Notes: generated by a model not told the origin, from the letters alone. Positions 24,229 through 38,331 are shown, numbered from the stretch's first letter. The stretch: 64,000 nucleotides of DNA from Mesocentrotus franciscanus (GCA_037976565.1 CP137671.1:18791910-18855909), one strand, 5' to 3'. Translations and numbers: made by a program.

Positions 24229-27200
24229 GTAAGCAGTGGTATCGTTATGTAGAGCACTCTTGTTTCTCTGACATAAAAGAATGTCATATTTGTCGGTGGG
24301 AGTAGGACTATTGTTACCTATTGTTTACACATGAATGCCAACTTCTAAAAAATGTGAAATTGAAATCTATGCACTTGTAACATTTCAGGCAAGATTTGCT
24401 ATTGTTTGGTCATCAACTTTCATGCCTAGGTTAACAACTGTTGAAAACGCCCGGGTAATAGGGCAACTTGAACGCACAATGGAACAAGAACAGTGCCTTT
24501 TGCAACTTTTCACTTTTGACCTTGCCCCTTATTTCCATCTACTGGACATTCCATGACTGAAAAATCATAACAAATGGGGTATCATTTAAAACGAAAGAAT
24601 AATCCCACTATCCAATGTTACTAAATATAGTGATGAATACGCCATGACCAGAGAAATATATAATCGATCATTCTTGAGTTTCTAAACTATTTTAAGGGGT
24701 TTATATATTTACTCTAATTTTGTATATCTTTGGAAATAACGATTACAATCCCATGTTTTCCTATTACGATCAACTTTGTTCTTTCCTTGGGTTTTGGCGT
24801 GATGGAAAGAATGATCGTCATGATAAATAAAATTGAATGAAAGTTATAGAACGTACATGTAGATAACTGCCTCTATTTACAAATCCATACTAAATTTTGC
24901 AATGATCAATATGAATAAAATGTGTTAAATGAATTAAATGAATTATTTGTTTTCTTTTGAATTATTGAAATAAAAATGTAGTGCTGTATCTCACATATTC
25001 CAAAGTAAAATACTCTTTGATTGAAGACTGTTATGACATTCCCTTTTGCTGACATACAGTTTTAAAACAAGAAATCATTTACGACTTATTTTCCGTGGAG
25101 AATTTGCGCGGACCGACCGTTACAATACACTCAGTTATTTACCCAAGCATGCAATTACTTCCGGCAATTCGATCCGACATCGGACATGAACACAACGATT
25201 ATCGAAGACAGGCGATGTGAAATTGATACCCAGATTTCGTCCGGTTTTTCTTTTGAAATTTAGAAAACTGTGGGGCCGTGTTGTTTGATGTTCAATATTC
25301 TTCCCACGCATGCAAATAACATTTTCTACATCCTTGCACCAAAGAACCTAAAAAGATATTATTTGCACTATGTAAAAATTGGTTCATTTATCGGCTAGAT
25401 TTGATTTCATTATGATCAGGCCAAAAAAAAAACAAACAAACAAACAAATCACAATTCAAATAAAGCTGACCCCCCCCAAAAAAAAAAAGGAGTTGGATGA
25501 GCATAAATGTTAATAACTATCACAAAAATAATGTTTATTACCTTTATTATTATTTTTTTAAAAATTATTATTATCATATTATGATACTATTATTATTATT
25601 GTTATTATTATCATTATTGTTAGTATCCTTTTAACACTGGACTCCACCGAGATTTTCTCGGATAAGGTGTTTGTGTGTGTATGCGTATGTGGTTGTGTGT
25701 GTGAAGCAAAAACTGTCGTACAACCATGACTGTATTGGACAAAATATCTTTTTGCCTATACATACAGAATTTAAGAATTAAGGAAATCCAGCATTTTTAT
25801 GGATATTCTATTTTATATTACGTTTAGTAGGGTTAAAAAAAGATAGATCACAGCAAAATATGCTGCTCTTATATATTAAATAGTACATGTATATTTGTGG
25901 ATCATATACTCCTATGGAAATGGCATTTGTTTAAATAAAGAAAAAATCCCTTAATCGCATTTATATTTCATTTAATTTCTGTTGTTTATGAACTTTATAT
26001 GACTTTGTTTCTGTAAATCTAGTTTTAAATTTTACAGTGCAATATCTTTCTAATTTATGAGCGCTGATGAAATTTTTTAAAAAATCAATAAAAAATAAAG
26101 ATGAATTATCTGTAACGTAGTCATATACTAACTACTTATATCAATAAGCACCTCATCCGAGAAAAGAACAAACCATTATTTGAAATTAAATTTTATTTTA
26201 TGTTTATTCTATTTTATCAATTTAAAATCTGCCGTAGAAGGATAATACAAGATTTGTACAAGATTGCAGTCAACAAAGAATCGGTCGAAGAAATACCAAG
26301 TAAAATAAATCTAGGCCAGTGAAATCAACAAAGTCCATGTATAGGCTTATGACATTTTTCTGGTAAAAGTGAAATCGAACGTTATAGCAAAATCTAATCT
26401 TCAGGGTAAATTACTTTAGAAGAAAGCAGAAAATCAGAAGAGCAGATTGAACGAAATCGAACAAAAATTAATTATGCTTTGAACTTTTGAAACTTGTAAT
26501 CACTAAACGTATGGGAATTTGAAATTGTCTGACTCAGGAATATCTTCTTTTTTTTTTTTTTAGGGGACCTATGATAATATGAAATCCATAATATTTTTGG
26601 GTGGTACCATAAGGCAGCGGGCGCCATGGAGAAAAAAGAGTAATAAAGGGTATTTTTCTATACATGATCCAACCCATTGGCCAAACGGCTAATTTCATAC
26701 TTCATAATCTCATATTTTAAACATTCATAACTTTCTGAAATCTGTCCGATATGTTTCACAATATTTCCATTCCGTTTCTCTCGTGTTTCTGCTTTCATAC
26801 AAATGAGCTTAATTCAACATTCGAATTACCTTTTAACCAGGATTTTAGCAGATATTCATGCACTATTAGTAAACCTGAGGAGAAGAGTCCTGTTGTTGAA
26901 CAGGTCTAAAGATGTCACTTTACAAATGATGCAGTAAACGACTATAGCCTTTAAGGTTTTTTTTTTGTTGCTTAACAAACTTCAGCTTTCCGGATGTCAA
27001 GGGCAACCCTTTTTTTAAAAGTATACATAAAATGTGAATATGTGAGTACATCGGTCTATTGATTAGCAAATGTTGTATTGGTTAAATACATGTAAACAAT
27101 TGAAGAAATAATACAATATTTAAAACAACATCTTACATATTTGAGAAAGATTGATTACATACTTACCACAAAGTCACTTAGATGCAAGATCAGTAGAGAT

Positions 27201-27365
27201 GACAAGACCATCGAGAAGAGAGTCGGACAGAAAAGCTCACCGATGCTGTTATATGAGATGGAGATACTCTGACAAACGTCTTTATAGACCCCTGTGCATT
27301 CTCCCCCCAAATGCGCATGCGCTTATTCGTTATGTTTTACCTTGTCGTTGCTATCCATACAGCTC
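24229..27365. other. AT-rich non-coding stretch
   Basis: Upstream of the GPCR. Only short A/T runs and ATT-rich simple sequence near 25540-25620; nothing gene-like seen. Confidence 0.5.
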
Positions 27366-27414
27366 TCATCCTTCCGCTCTGCGCAGGCTTTAATTCTCCT
27401 CAAATTACTAAAAT

Positions 27415-27446
<32 letters not shown>

Positions 27447-27876
27447 TAGAATGGGAATAGTGGTCCCATAACAATGGTTGGCCAATTTCTAATGGGTTTG
27501 GGAATATCAAAGGTCATGTTTCCTCTTGAAAGTAATAATTATAATCTGTTTGCGAATGACATCAAACATGTAACTGATAGAGTCCTTTTAGCGTTTTGCC
27601 TGCCTATCTGTAGATACACTTCATGGAAATCCTTCATCCTGCCGCTCTGCGCAGGCTTTAATTCTCCTCAAATTACAAAAATGTTTTTTTTTGTAGAATG
27701 GGAATAGTGGTCCCATAACAATGGTTGGCCAATTTCTAATGGGTTTGTGAATGTCAAAGGTCATGTTTCCTCTTGAAAGTAATAATTATAATCTGTTTGC
27801 GAATGACATCAAACATGTAACTGATAGAGTCCTTTTAGCGTTTTGCCTGCCTATCTGTAGATACACTTCATGGAAA
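27366..27876. repeat. tandem duplication, 268-bp unit
   Basis: Copy 1 about 27366-27633 and copy 2 about 27634-27876 are nearly identical (GCTCTGCGCAGGCTTTAATT at 27376 and 27644). The main difference is a T30 run in copy 1 where copy 2 has nine T. Confidence 0.88.
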
Positions 27877-29471
27877 ATCATTTAAAGGGGTATGAAAAAA
27901 GTCACCGATAACAATCCGTGCTCGCTAGCGATGTCAAGGCAAAAAACATTTATGTAATAAAATACGACTTCCGTTATTTGAAAAAGCGGGGTAAAAACAA
28001 TAACATCCACATTTGTTTAATATCATTCAACAGTGTTAGAAAAATATCTTTCACTTAACCATCCTTAAAAAAAACGTGATCCTGAAATCCTCCTTGCTGT
28101 TTAAAAATAATGATAGTTTCCTACGGAACGGTCTTATTAAGGTACAGCAAATAAGTTGAAGGCCTCTTGACTTACCGTCTTCAAATATCATTGGTTCTAT
28201 ATAAAACAAAACTGAATACGAACTGGTTACTTTCTATACAACAAAATTACATATCACTGAATTAGTATAATAATTTTTAAGATTTAGATATAGGCTTACA
28301 ACTATGCTAAGTAGTGATGATGATGACATTTGATACATTCGTAATACCAATGAATGCCCATTGTAACGAAAGATTCACCGTTCGATGTGACCTCCTCGCT
28401 ATGATGAAGAGAGAGCGAGACCGTCTGTCATCAGTCTCCTACAATCTCCGCAAATCGCAATCACTAAAAATGCCTGAACTAAAGTATACTGATTAATACT
28501 CGTCTGACAGGCACTAAAGAAGTATATAATTGGTATTATTGTAATATATGGCTTGTAAGCTTTCCTTTGATATATAATTCATCTATTTCATTTTACAATT
28601 CCGACAGTATCTTTAATGATCCCTAGACATTTCCAAAATACGCTAAATATGCCATTGTTTCTTACCAGTGATGCTTTTCGTTAAAAACACTGTATAAACC
28701 GTGAAGCATACTTTTTCCAAACTCATCTATTATGCTTTTTTATGAACCTATACATTTTGTTATGTACTGGCTATACACATGCATCTGTGCTGTTCAACAG
28801 ACTATGCACACTTTCTAAATTCAGGTTATAATGATTAATGTAAAACTGCACGAAAACGTGTCATGTACAACGGTAAATCAAATCGGTTCAGTATTCATTT
28901 TCTTCTTTTCTCTTTTCTAAGATACCATCAGATAATATGTGTTATACCTTCTTTTGACATAGGCATAGCCTTATATCTAAGCCAATATATTTGAAAACCA
29001 ACTGATAAACAAAACCCTGTCCTGAACTCTTTTGCATAATTTACTTCTTCCTGGATGGCTTTTGTTTGTGAGTGTATACAAAAAGATACTATGTTAAACA
29101 GAATATACCAGACATAGATGATTTTATAATTCCACTTCTATTACATATATCCCTAAACAATCCTTCCCAGAGCCAGCCACCCAACTATTTATATACAACC
29201 ATATATGGAACCCAATTACAATGCGCCTTGATTTGTATTAAACCGTGTTTTTTGTGTGTGGTGTGTCCCTCATTTTCTATTTTGTCTCCCTTTTCAACTA
29301 TGCTATCCTTTCTTTCCTCGAGAGTCTCGTATCATGACGTTTTCTCTACTGCCACACTAAGCAAGCGACTCAATTCTCAACGTAAAAATGGCTATGATGA
29401 ACACATTTTCAGTTCAGTTGTTACAGCATGACGATTTTATGACTAATCAATCCTTTTAATTGCAGCCCAGG
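27877..29471. other. non-coding stretch
   Basis: No motif-bearing frame, RNA gene or clear repeat seen. Confidence 0.5.
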
Positions 29472-29757
29472 GGGGTGTTTCACAAAGATCCTAAGTTGAA
29501 CTTATCTCTAAGTTGGACTTACAAATTATGGAAAGCCGTTAGCATTTTAAAAATATTTTCTAAAAGTTATTTTAAAAGGCCTAAAATGTTGATTCAAACC
29601 ATTCATATTTTCTATTATCACGGAGATTTCATGTTCTTCTAACATACTTTAATTTTCGCTTTTGAATATATTTTATTTTAAGGCTACAAATGGCTCTCTA
29701 TAATGTGTAAGTCCAACTTAGAGTAAAGTTCGACTTAGGATCTTTGTGAAACACCCC
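29472..29757. mobile_element. 286-bp MITE with GGGGTGTTTCACAAAG ends
   Basis: The inverted ends GGGGTGTTTCACAAAGATCC pair perfectly, and further inside AAGTTGGACTTACA pairs with its complement. No clear target duplication. Confidence 0.8.
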
Positions 29758-29949
29758 TATGGGCTTTTATGACACAATATGACATTTGTAAACGAAAATA
29801 ACAGCTCATGCTTTTGTTGTATTTTTGATAACTTGTGCAATGTGCTTTTGGTTTTTAGTTACAGAATCCTATTTTTAATATATCTAGTTTTTTACATGTA
29901 TATATCTCTAAAAGTGTTATTTATTGTGCCTAACATGTAAACATGAATA

Positions 29950-30060
29950 TTCCAGCCATGGCTGTCTTTCATGTAAAATTGTATTTGTATGAACCATGTT
30001 TGTGCTATAATAAAAACCATTTTTGAATTGAAATTTGAATTGAAATTGAATTGAATTGAG
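29950..30060 (+). mobile_element. retroelement 3'-tail-like segment
   Basis: AT-rich 3'-end-like sequence closing with a run of AATTGAATTGAATTGA repeats, like the one at 2461-2477. Confidence 0.4.
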
Positions 30061-30307
30061 GTCTGATGTCGGCCACGATCAACACCCGGTGAATACTGAT
30101 TAATACGCTTAAATGCACAAACACCTTAATACCATGATCATATTGATCCAAATGACACTATCACTATACCACCAGCATCTAAATATTCTACTTTAAATCA
30201 TTGGGGGGGGGGGGAATTGCATAAAGAACCCAAATTAAATACTTTCCATTTTCTCCAAAACTCCAAAACATGGTAAAAACGCTAAACTAAATATTTCCGT
30301 AATATGT

Positions 30308-30634
30308 ATCAGTGAAACTTGGCTGCGCAACGAACTGCATCCAATTTATACTCTGAGGGGATACAAAGTTATACCCATATTTAACACAAGGTGATACCCG
30401 TGAGCGAGGAAACTATTGACCCATATCTCTACTAACATCATTTTACAAAATATTAGAAAGAATTGTTAACACCCGGACCATTCAATTCATACTTTACTGC
30501 AACATATTCAACGACTCACAACACGGCTTCGCGGGAAAACACACAACTGCTCATGCTATGCTTATACTTATAAACAAGGTCGCCAAAACAATTGATAACT
30601 CGTCCCACACTTTGGAATTTTCCTGGACTTCTCC

Positions 30635-30637
<3 letters not shown>
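30308..30637 (+). pseudogene. non-LTR retrotransposon EN-RT fragment with internal deletion
   Basis: ISETWLRNELHPIYTLRGYK is the endonuclease-type SETWL motif. It is followed within 50 bp by the RT entry motif (NY-stop-PISLLTSFYKILERIV) and QHGFAGKHTTAHAMLILINK. The hundreds of residues that should separate them are missing. It ends at an (AAT)n tract (30637-30671). Confidence 0.8.
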
Positions 30638-30670
<33 letters not shown>

Positions 30671-30671
30671 T
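30637..30671. repeat. (AAT)n microsatellite
   Basis: Trinucleotide run closing the EN-RT fragment. Confidence 0.9.
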
Positions 30672-32789
30672 AAAACAGTTGAAATAAAACCCCTAGAGAG
30701 TTCAGTTTTAGAACGAAAATGCCTTAACCATTAACAGTAGAGTATATTTAAATAGTAGCGCTATATAAATACATCTAATTATTTTATGTTGTATCATAAC
30801 CACTAAAGCACGGAGACGGGCCAGTGGCTTCGGCGACACCAGATTCCATTGACTGACATATTGGCAAATTGTCAACCTTCATTAATCAATCTCTTTGTAC
30901 GGGGCAGGTGAGTGTTGAACTATGACTTATATATATATGTATATATATTCTTCACTCTTAGCGTATTGCCTTATATTAGACTGAAATCTGAAATAATTTA
31001 TCTGACTGAGAATGCACGTATGAGAATGCCCTTGGTACTATTATTACATTGTTTCAATTTTGTATGATACCAAATCAAATGCTTCAAAGGAAGACGTATA
31101 GCTTTTGGAGAGCGTACGTCGAAAATTCGAGCTGTGACGATAAACAAAATTGGCTATAATGCATTATTAACAAGAGTCTTGACCCATCGCTTCAGTTAAT
31201 ATTGTAATGGTACTCTAAAACATATCAAAAACATTGTACTAAGATTTAAACGTTAAGTCATAAAATTCAATTGCACAAAATTATATTGAACTGAATCGAA
31301 ATTATCAGATGAAGACGCTAATATCAACCGAGCCCACCGCTGTTATATTCCGATTGGGATAAAATGCATTTTATGTAATTTCTATCCAATCTTACTGTAA
31401 CTTGTTTTTTATCATGCCTTCCACTAATGATTAATGTAGCCATGTACATTGTTCTTTTAAAAAGTAACTTTGACTTGCTTTATATAATATTTCTAATTCA
31501 TATGTTTTCCATGAATAAAGGTGATGTTTGCTGTTTGATTAGTTCATCAAATTTAGCATTATACTCGTGAGACCCATGCTAGAGAAAAGAAACCCTTTTA
31601 ATTAACCACGCACTAGAAAAAAATATATAGGTCTCTTATATCACAAAGAACTAATAATTTCATGGACATTTTCAATTGTTATATATGTATATACGTATAA
31701 ATTGAAAAAGCCTCCACCTTTGTAATATAACCACTAAGGTTACATATTTTATGCTAGAATGCATCAACAAACAAAGTTTCTTTTGATTATTCCTTATCTT
31801 CCCTCATACAGTTCATTTGTTATTCGTCAACCGCGACAGTAGTTATTCAATTGACGCTCCAGATATTAAATTAATGGGGTGAATTGTGGTACTTGCATAT
31901 TGAATTATTTTCCTTCGTGCGCTTCTTCTGTGATGAAGGTCGTTCAACCTCTCCCTCTTTAATTCGACAACATACATATATAACACAAACTAACCGTTTC
32001 AAGACGTGACTCAAAGTAGGGGTAAGGCAATAAGCACCCCAATAAGATTCAAAGTCAGATAGGGATTTCGAAGAAAATTCACCTTTTATCGAAAAAAAGA
32101 AAAAGATGTAAATATTATGATTATTGAACGTAATCAAATATACCTTTTGAATTAATTTTTGAATTCGATATAATGTGTTTCATGCCCATCAGCAGATTAC
32201 GATTGATTGCTGCTCTCTCAAACTATCACACATGTCATTTTTGATGGGGAGGAACGGGGTTGTTGTTGCTTTCATGTTAAATACTAAACCAGAGAAAGTT
32301 TCTTCCTCTCTCGCTGTCGGCATACACTTCTGCGACCAAGGCGTTTGATCTAAATACCACTCTCTTCTGTAAACTCTAATGTGAGGCAACAAACTAGGTC
32401 TTAGTACGCTTCCTGCTTCTGCTTCTTTTCTAATTGTGCCAACTGAAAATACCACTTGCGACCTTCATTGTCGAGTTAGGAGAAGTCTTTTTAATTTAGA
32501 TGTATTTTAACATGATTTTCTATTGATCAGACTTTAACAAAAATATGTGTATAGCATTCTGGTGCTATTTAAAATTGTTTTTTCAACAAATTACACTTTC
32601 ATGCGGCTTCGATAATGTTTTCCATTGTGTATTCAACTATCACACAAGTACATAGAGGCTACACATAGATCATTGATCTCCAGTTGAAAAAAAAAATCGT
32701 GCAGTTTTATAGGTGGAAGGTCGATGAGTGTGATGAAATTATTATGCTGGCTCGTAGGCTAAACAAAGAGGACAGAAACAGTCCATTGA
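30672..32789. other. non-coding stretch
   Basis: Nothing supportable; the 88-codon frames near 31.9 and 32.2 kb on the - strand have no family motif or splice context. Confidence 0.5.
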
Positions 32790-33025
32790 TACTGGTGCCG
32801 CGGCACTAATGTCTTTTGGCAAGATATTAATCTACATTTGCCGCACTCCACCCAGGTGAGGTAAATGGGTACCAGGTAAACAGAATTGCTTGAATGATTG
32901 AGCACATTTTCAAGGTAGCTCGGCTAAAGTCGGGTAGATATGATTTCAGGGCTCTGAGGGAGAACAATATTAATACTGATTAGGCTACCCCGGGTAAACA
33001 AGACATAATATTATCATTATTAGTA
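32790..33025 (+). mobile_element. SINE-like copy, nearly full
   Basis: Contains the 5' body (CGGCACTAATGTCTTTTGGC, GGTACCAGGTAAACAG) and the 3' body (TTGAATGATTGAGCAC, GGCTACCCCGGGTAAACAAG) shared with the copies at 1-175 and 63195-63370. It ends in an ATT-rich tail. Confidence 0.65.
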
Positions 33026-34268
33026 CCTCAATGGGAAAATATAGTTGTAAAAATTACCTTTCGCCTTACATTTTCCTGCTTCCCATGAATATATCCCTTC
33101 TTAGAAATTATCAAACAGATTTCTTTAAAGAAATGCTTTTCAATCAGTGACAGTTTATTGAAGTAAAAGTACACTCTCTGGTTTTTCTCGATGAAAACAA
33201 AAGAGATTGTTTTCTTCAAATTCTCAAAAAAGGATTTTTAATAACCGTTCATTTGGTAAACAAACATTTCCTTAAAATTCGTTTTTGCCCCAGCTATTTC
33301 TCCTTGAACAAATTTTAAAAATTAAAGTTGTTGTTGATAAAAATTCATTTTCCAAAACCATTTCAAAAATATTAAAGAATATATGCTTTCATCTATATAA
33401 AGATAGGAAATCGTGTTGTCAGTATTATCATTAAACAACAGGCCTAGATATCATCGATCTGTAGAATACGTATGGTCTAAACTAAAATCCACTGAACATC
33501 ATATGTTAGCAAAGCCAAGATTCCCCAAGTGCAAACCACTTTCACGGATCGAGGCACTAGAAACTTTTTAATTCCGTTTTATTCCTTCCTTTTTCAAGTT
33601 AGTATAATGTCTCTTTTCGTCTTATACATATTTATTTCATCTAAATGAAACTATTTCATAATGAAAACTATTCATTACATCTTCTTCAGACTAACCAACT
33701 AACTCGGTTAAGTTTGATTTCATTTACATCAGTTGTCCTTTTCTCGTGCTACTGACTGAAAGAAATTTTCCCGACCGCCAAGTGAGTAGCAAATAAAATG
33801 TCTAACTGATAATTCGAAGGCTCTCACTTTTCAATGCAAGCTTTTAATTTTGGAATTTTTACTCCATGCAAAATAACTGTTGTAAATATCATATAGGGTG
33901 ATTTTATGCAATTTTTGCAAATATTGATTTCTTAATGGGTTCTATTGTTCGCAAAAATTGTTTGTATATTTGTATGGAATGCGAGGGCTTATATTTACTT
34001 ATGGTATCGCGTGAATGCGGTAATCGATACTTGGTCAATATTTGTCGCACTGAGAAATACTTTTATAAAAGAAAGATATTTTCAATCATATATGCCTCCC
34101 TAAAGATTATAAACAGGCATGATTCAATTTAATCTTTGAGAGAAGAATTTCAGAAAATATATGTGAATGGTTTTATCATCAAGATGTGGATCATCCTATA
34201 CAATACGCCTTATCCCAAATTTGAAATTGTGCGAGCCAAATATTGGTACGTAATGGTGACCACTAAAG
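33026..34268. other. AT-rich non-coding stretch
   Basis: No gene or structured repeat seen. Confidence 0.5.
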
Positions 34269-35265
34269 CAGTGGCGTAATAAGCAAAATCATTTTTTTTT
34301 TTTGGGGGCAGAAGAAAAAAATCCGCATCACCACCACTCTTACATGCAGGCTCTGCTGAACGTTTTTCAAAGTGGGGAGGCTGAAGTATTTACGATCAGG
34401 TTGAGCGTAGCGTAAATCGGCGTGAGATCTAGGAGCAAAGCCCCGGTGAGGGTCAAGGGGCGGAGCCCCCGGAAGCTCAGGGCGTATGGGCATTTAATTA
34501 CGGTCAGATGAGCATATTTTGTATACCTTATTTGTGACACTGGCAGAACACTAATTGGCGTTGGGTCCAGGGGGCAGAGCCCCCGGAAGCTTAGGGTTTT
34601 AGGTATTAGATTACCGTCAGGTGAACATCCAGGGGCCCGCCTTAGGGCCCTGGGTGTGGTCCAGGGGGCAGACCCCCAGGAAGCTCAGGGGTTTTAGGCA
34701 TTTAATTACGGTCAGATGAGCATATTTTGATACCTTATTTGTGACACTGGCAGGTCACTATTAAATTGGCGTGGGGTACAGGGGGCGGAGCCCCCGGAAG
34801 CTTAGGGGTTTCAATCATTAAATTACAGTCAGATGATCATCCATGGGCCCGCCTTAGGGCCCTAGGTGGGGTCCAGGGGGCAGAGCCCCCGTAAGTTAAG
34901 GGGTTTTAGGCATTTAATTACGGTCAGATGAGCATATTTTGCTACCTTATTTGTGAGACTGGCAGGTCACTATTCTTTCTTTTTTTCCCTCTTTAATATA
35001 CTTTTTCAAAAAAAGGGGGGCTAGAGCCGCCGAGCCCCGCCGTTCCGCGGGCCCTGACATTTAGGCCTCTAAATAAGCATATTTCTTGCCTGATTGTAAA
35101 TTTGGGAATTGGTCATTTTCCAACAAACGCATAAAAAGTACAATTTACTAAGAAGTGAGGAAACATCCCGGAAAATTATGTCATTTTCAGCAAAATTTGT
35201 ATATCACTAGTATCGAATTAGAAATAAACCATGCTTAAATTCTTCTTGGGGGCAACTGCAGTAAA
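34269..35265 (+). mobile_element. CAGTGGCGTAATA element with internal minisatellite
   Basis: Starts CAGTGGCGTAATAAGC. It contains several copies of a unit reading GGGGCAGAGCCCCCGGAAGC, CTCAGGGGTTTTAGGC and TTAATTACGGTCAGATGAGC. It ends in ATCGAATTAGAAATAAACCA followed by GGGGGCAACTGC. Same plan as the element at 55995-56615. Confidence 0.7.
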
Positions 35266-35584
35266 TTGCACCTGAAATTGCATCATGCGCATTATAAGTT
35301 TCAAACGCTTTATTTCATACAAATACACAAAAAAGTTCCGAAAGCTTAAATGCAAACTGCAAGATGTATAAAAACAATATGAATAATTCTAATGATACAC
35401 TTACATGCAAATGCATAATAAATTTTACGATTCTTTCTGCCTGCAAAATAGTTTTCTTCTGCATTTTATTTTGTTGCTGTTATGAGTTTATATTCATATT
35501 ATTGTTATCAAACAGGAATAAATAAATAAATAAATAAATACATTTGTACAATGACAGTTGTACAATGATGATAGTAGAAGCGAT

Positions 35585-36060
35585 ACAAATCGCAACTGAT
35601 CTTTTCTTATTTCCCCCTTTTTTTCTTCTTCCTCTATATTTTCATTCACTTTCTCTCCTCTTTCCCTTTCCCTTCCCTTACTTCTCTTCCTCTCTCTCTC
35701 TCTTTTACCGAGGGGGAGGCAAGGGCCTTTCGCCCCGATCCACACCATGTTGGCGGGGGAAATCGCAACTGATCTCCTCCACCTTTCTTCTTCCTCTTCT
35801 TTTTCCTTTCCCTTTCTCTCCTCTTCCCTTTCCCTTCCCTTCCTTCTCTCTCTTTTAAGTTTGCTGGGGGGGGGGGGGGGGGGGAAGGGTCTTTCGGCCC
35901 CGATCCACAAGTTGTTGGCCGAATTAATCGCAACTGATCTCCCCTTCTTTCTTAAGCTCCTTTTAGCTTTCCTCTTTCCCTTGCCCTTCCACCTTTTATT
36001 TTTTGTTTTTTTTTTTTGGGGGGGGAGGCAAGGGCCTTTTGCCCTTCAAAATGGCTGGTG
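35585..36060. repeat. minisatellite, about 165-172-bp units
   Basis: ATCGCAACTGATCT recurs at about 35589, 35761 and 35926. Each unit has a CT-rich half and a GGGAGGCAAGGGCCTTT half; a G18-20 run falls at about 35866-35884. Confidence 0.85.
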
Positions 36061-36837
36061 GCCCCAAATTTTTCTTTCATGTTCTGATAGGGTAAGAATT
36101 GCTGTTTTGTTTGATGTTTGCTGTTAGAATGATTTGACGTCAACAAAGGGCCACTTAAATGAAAACAATTAAATTTGATTCGATTAGGTAATATTTGCCG
36201 TTGTTGTTTTAACTATATATCATCTATCCCTAATCTGATGTCTCCTATATTTAATTATGTTGTAGCTGAGACCTTCCCTACAAATGTACACTTTTTTTTT
36301 ATCAGAATACGGGATCGTGGTCAAAATCTCGATATAAATGTAATGCAAAGTTTTGGGAAATTTAGAAAATTGGATTGATATTAATTCTTTAAAATTTTGA
36401 TATAATTTGGATGCCCATGTGGATGTTTTATAAGCACTAAAAAATGTAGCCCTTAAAACACTTCTGCTTTCGAGAAATTGAATAATTAAAAATTTAACAG
36501 TGCTCCCGGTAAATTTCTAATATTTCAAATAGCGCCTAAAGCCATTTCATGGTAGCTGCGACCATGAAAATCTCAGAATATCCAGATCTGATATATAATT
36601 TCCAAACGGGAATAGCAAATCGGTCGATTGTAGTCAAGAAACATTGTTTTAAAGCTATAGTAATATCAGTCTTGAGAGGGCACTATACAACATAAAGAGT
36701 TTATTATTTACAATTTCATCACTTTAGACTCGATTTCAACCGCGAAAACGATCATTGAATATTGTAAAATCGCATATGCTTCCAATATGTTCATTCGAAC
36801 CAAATTCATGACCCTCTATCAAAACGTTTTAATACCT
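36061..36837. other. non-coding stretch
   Basis: AT-rich, no feature seen. Confidence 0.5.
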
Positions 36838-37778
36838 TTAAATTGCGGGTTCAAAGAAAATCACAAATATGGCAAATAACATATTACTAGAAACTGGTAA
36901 GCTAATAGATGGCCATCATACAAGTTGTAGGTCAACTACAAATCGGATGATTTATAAAAATACAAATAAAACCACCTCCATAGCATCTGGGATATGCGAG
37001 AGATTCGCCAGAAAAATATCGATGTTTTAATGCCGTCACAATATGAACCAATCCTGCCCAAGCAGACGACATCCCATAAAGAATGAACATAATTGCAATG
37101 CTATTATTTCTCAAATTATAATGAGTTTAGTGTATATAAATGTGATGGAATTTTACACCATTCAAAAAGGGATATGAAACCGATTCTGATAACTAAATTC
37201 TTTTGTTTGTAAATACACAGGATAGGGGTTAATGAACAATCAAAAAAACCACACTTTCAAATTTAAAACCCCCGGGAATGAAAGCATGGACGCATTTGTT
37301 ACCTCTTGAAACGCCGAACATACCGCGGTGTATGCAGCTGAAAATACAATGGCGTCTTATTTTGTTTACAAGCGACGGATTCCTTTATTTTTTATCGCTG
37401 CATTTTTCATCAAAATAATACCATGCGCGGGGTTTAGAGTGAGGCAATAGATTAAACATTTAGTCTGACGGTAGTGAAATAAGAGAAATAACTGAAGAGA
37501 AGACGACGAAACAGGCACTGAAAATGTGTGAGATGTCATGGGACATCGTCTGCTTGTGCAAACCATGTTCAACATGTGACGTCACACATCTCAGCAGCGA
37601 TCGAAGAGCATTTCAGGTGCTATGTCGGGGCTGTATTTAAGAGTTTTGTAATTCATAATAATCATTACTTCGAATGTTTCCGAGCATGGAAATTTGATAA
37701 CCTTGTCAAATCAAAGTGTTACTTTTGCGATAATGACAATAAAGTTAGGTTTTAAAAATCAATGAACCTGATCTTTAA
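36838..37778. mobile_element. 933-bp TTAA-flanked element, family B copy 2
   Basis: Inverted copy of 19670-20592 between TTAA sites, 16 kb away. Similarity is high along the whole length with small indels. Confidence 0.8.
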
Positions 37779-37873
37779 GGTGAAGGCTAAAAAAATCTTT
37801 CATTATGGTTTCTACCTGTACGTGTTATATCAATGGAGGCTGGGATTGTTTTCAAAGTCCAAATTTCTCATTA

Positions 37874-38323
37874 GGCCCATTTACACTTGCATCCAAACAC
37901 GCCAAAAAATGCCAAACCGGAGCCTGACTGCGATGTTTCAGTGATGTTTCCAAGGCAACTACGCTTCACCTGCAAAAATGCCAAGCCCGAAACATTCCAA
38001 ACCGAAGTATGATTTTTTGGCGTGTTTTGGCGTGTTTGGTGAGTATAAACGCTCGCAGCTGAAACATCGCGAGGTTTGTCACGTGACTTTAGGAGCGGGG
38101 CTAGCTTTCGCCCTTGAAGACTTATTTGCATAAAGTAGCCACAGGGTAAAAACAGCTGATCGAAAACGCATTTTGCATCGGGAGGCCGCGCATGCGCATT
38201 ACCAACCAAAACACGCCAAAACATCACTGAGCTTTTCAGTCGGTGATGTTTCGGCACAAGTGTAAACGGAGCGCAAAACATCGCGACTTTTTGAAATGAG
38301 GTAATTGACAGTATAAATGCGCC
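37874..38323. mobile_element. 450-bp TA-flanked MITE
   Basis: Ends GGCCCATTTACACTTG and GGCGCATTTATACTGT (inverted) with TA on each side. The body has repeated CACGCCAAAA/TTTTGGCGTG and AAACATCGCG motifs. An expanded second copy spans about 38833-40140. Confidence 0.8.
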
Positions 38324-38331
38324 TATTGACC

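Noticed and set aside
35494..36127. Several 95-138-codon frames on both strands
   Set aside because: Low-complexity translations of the CT/GA-rich minisatellite.
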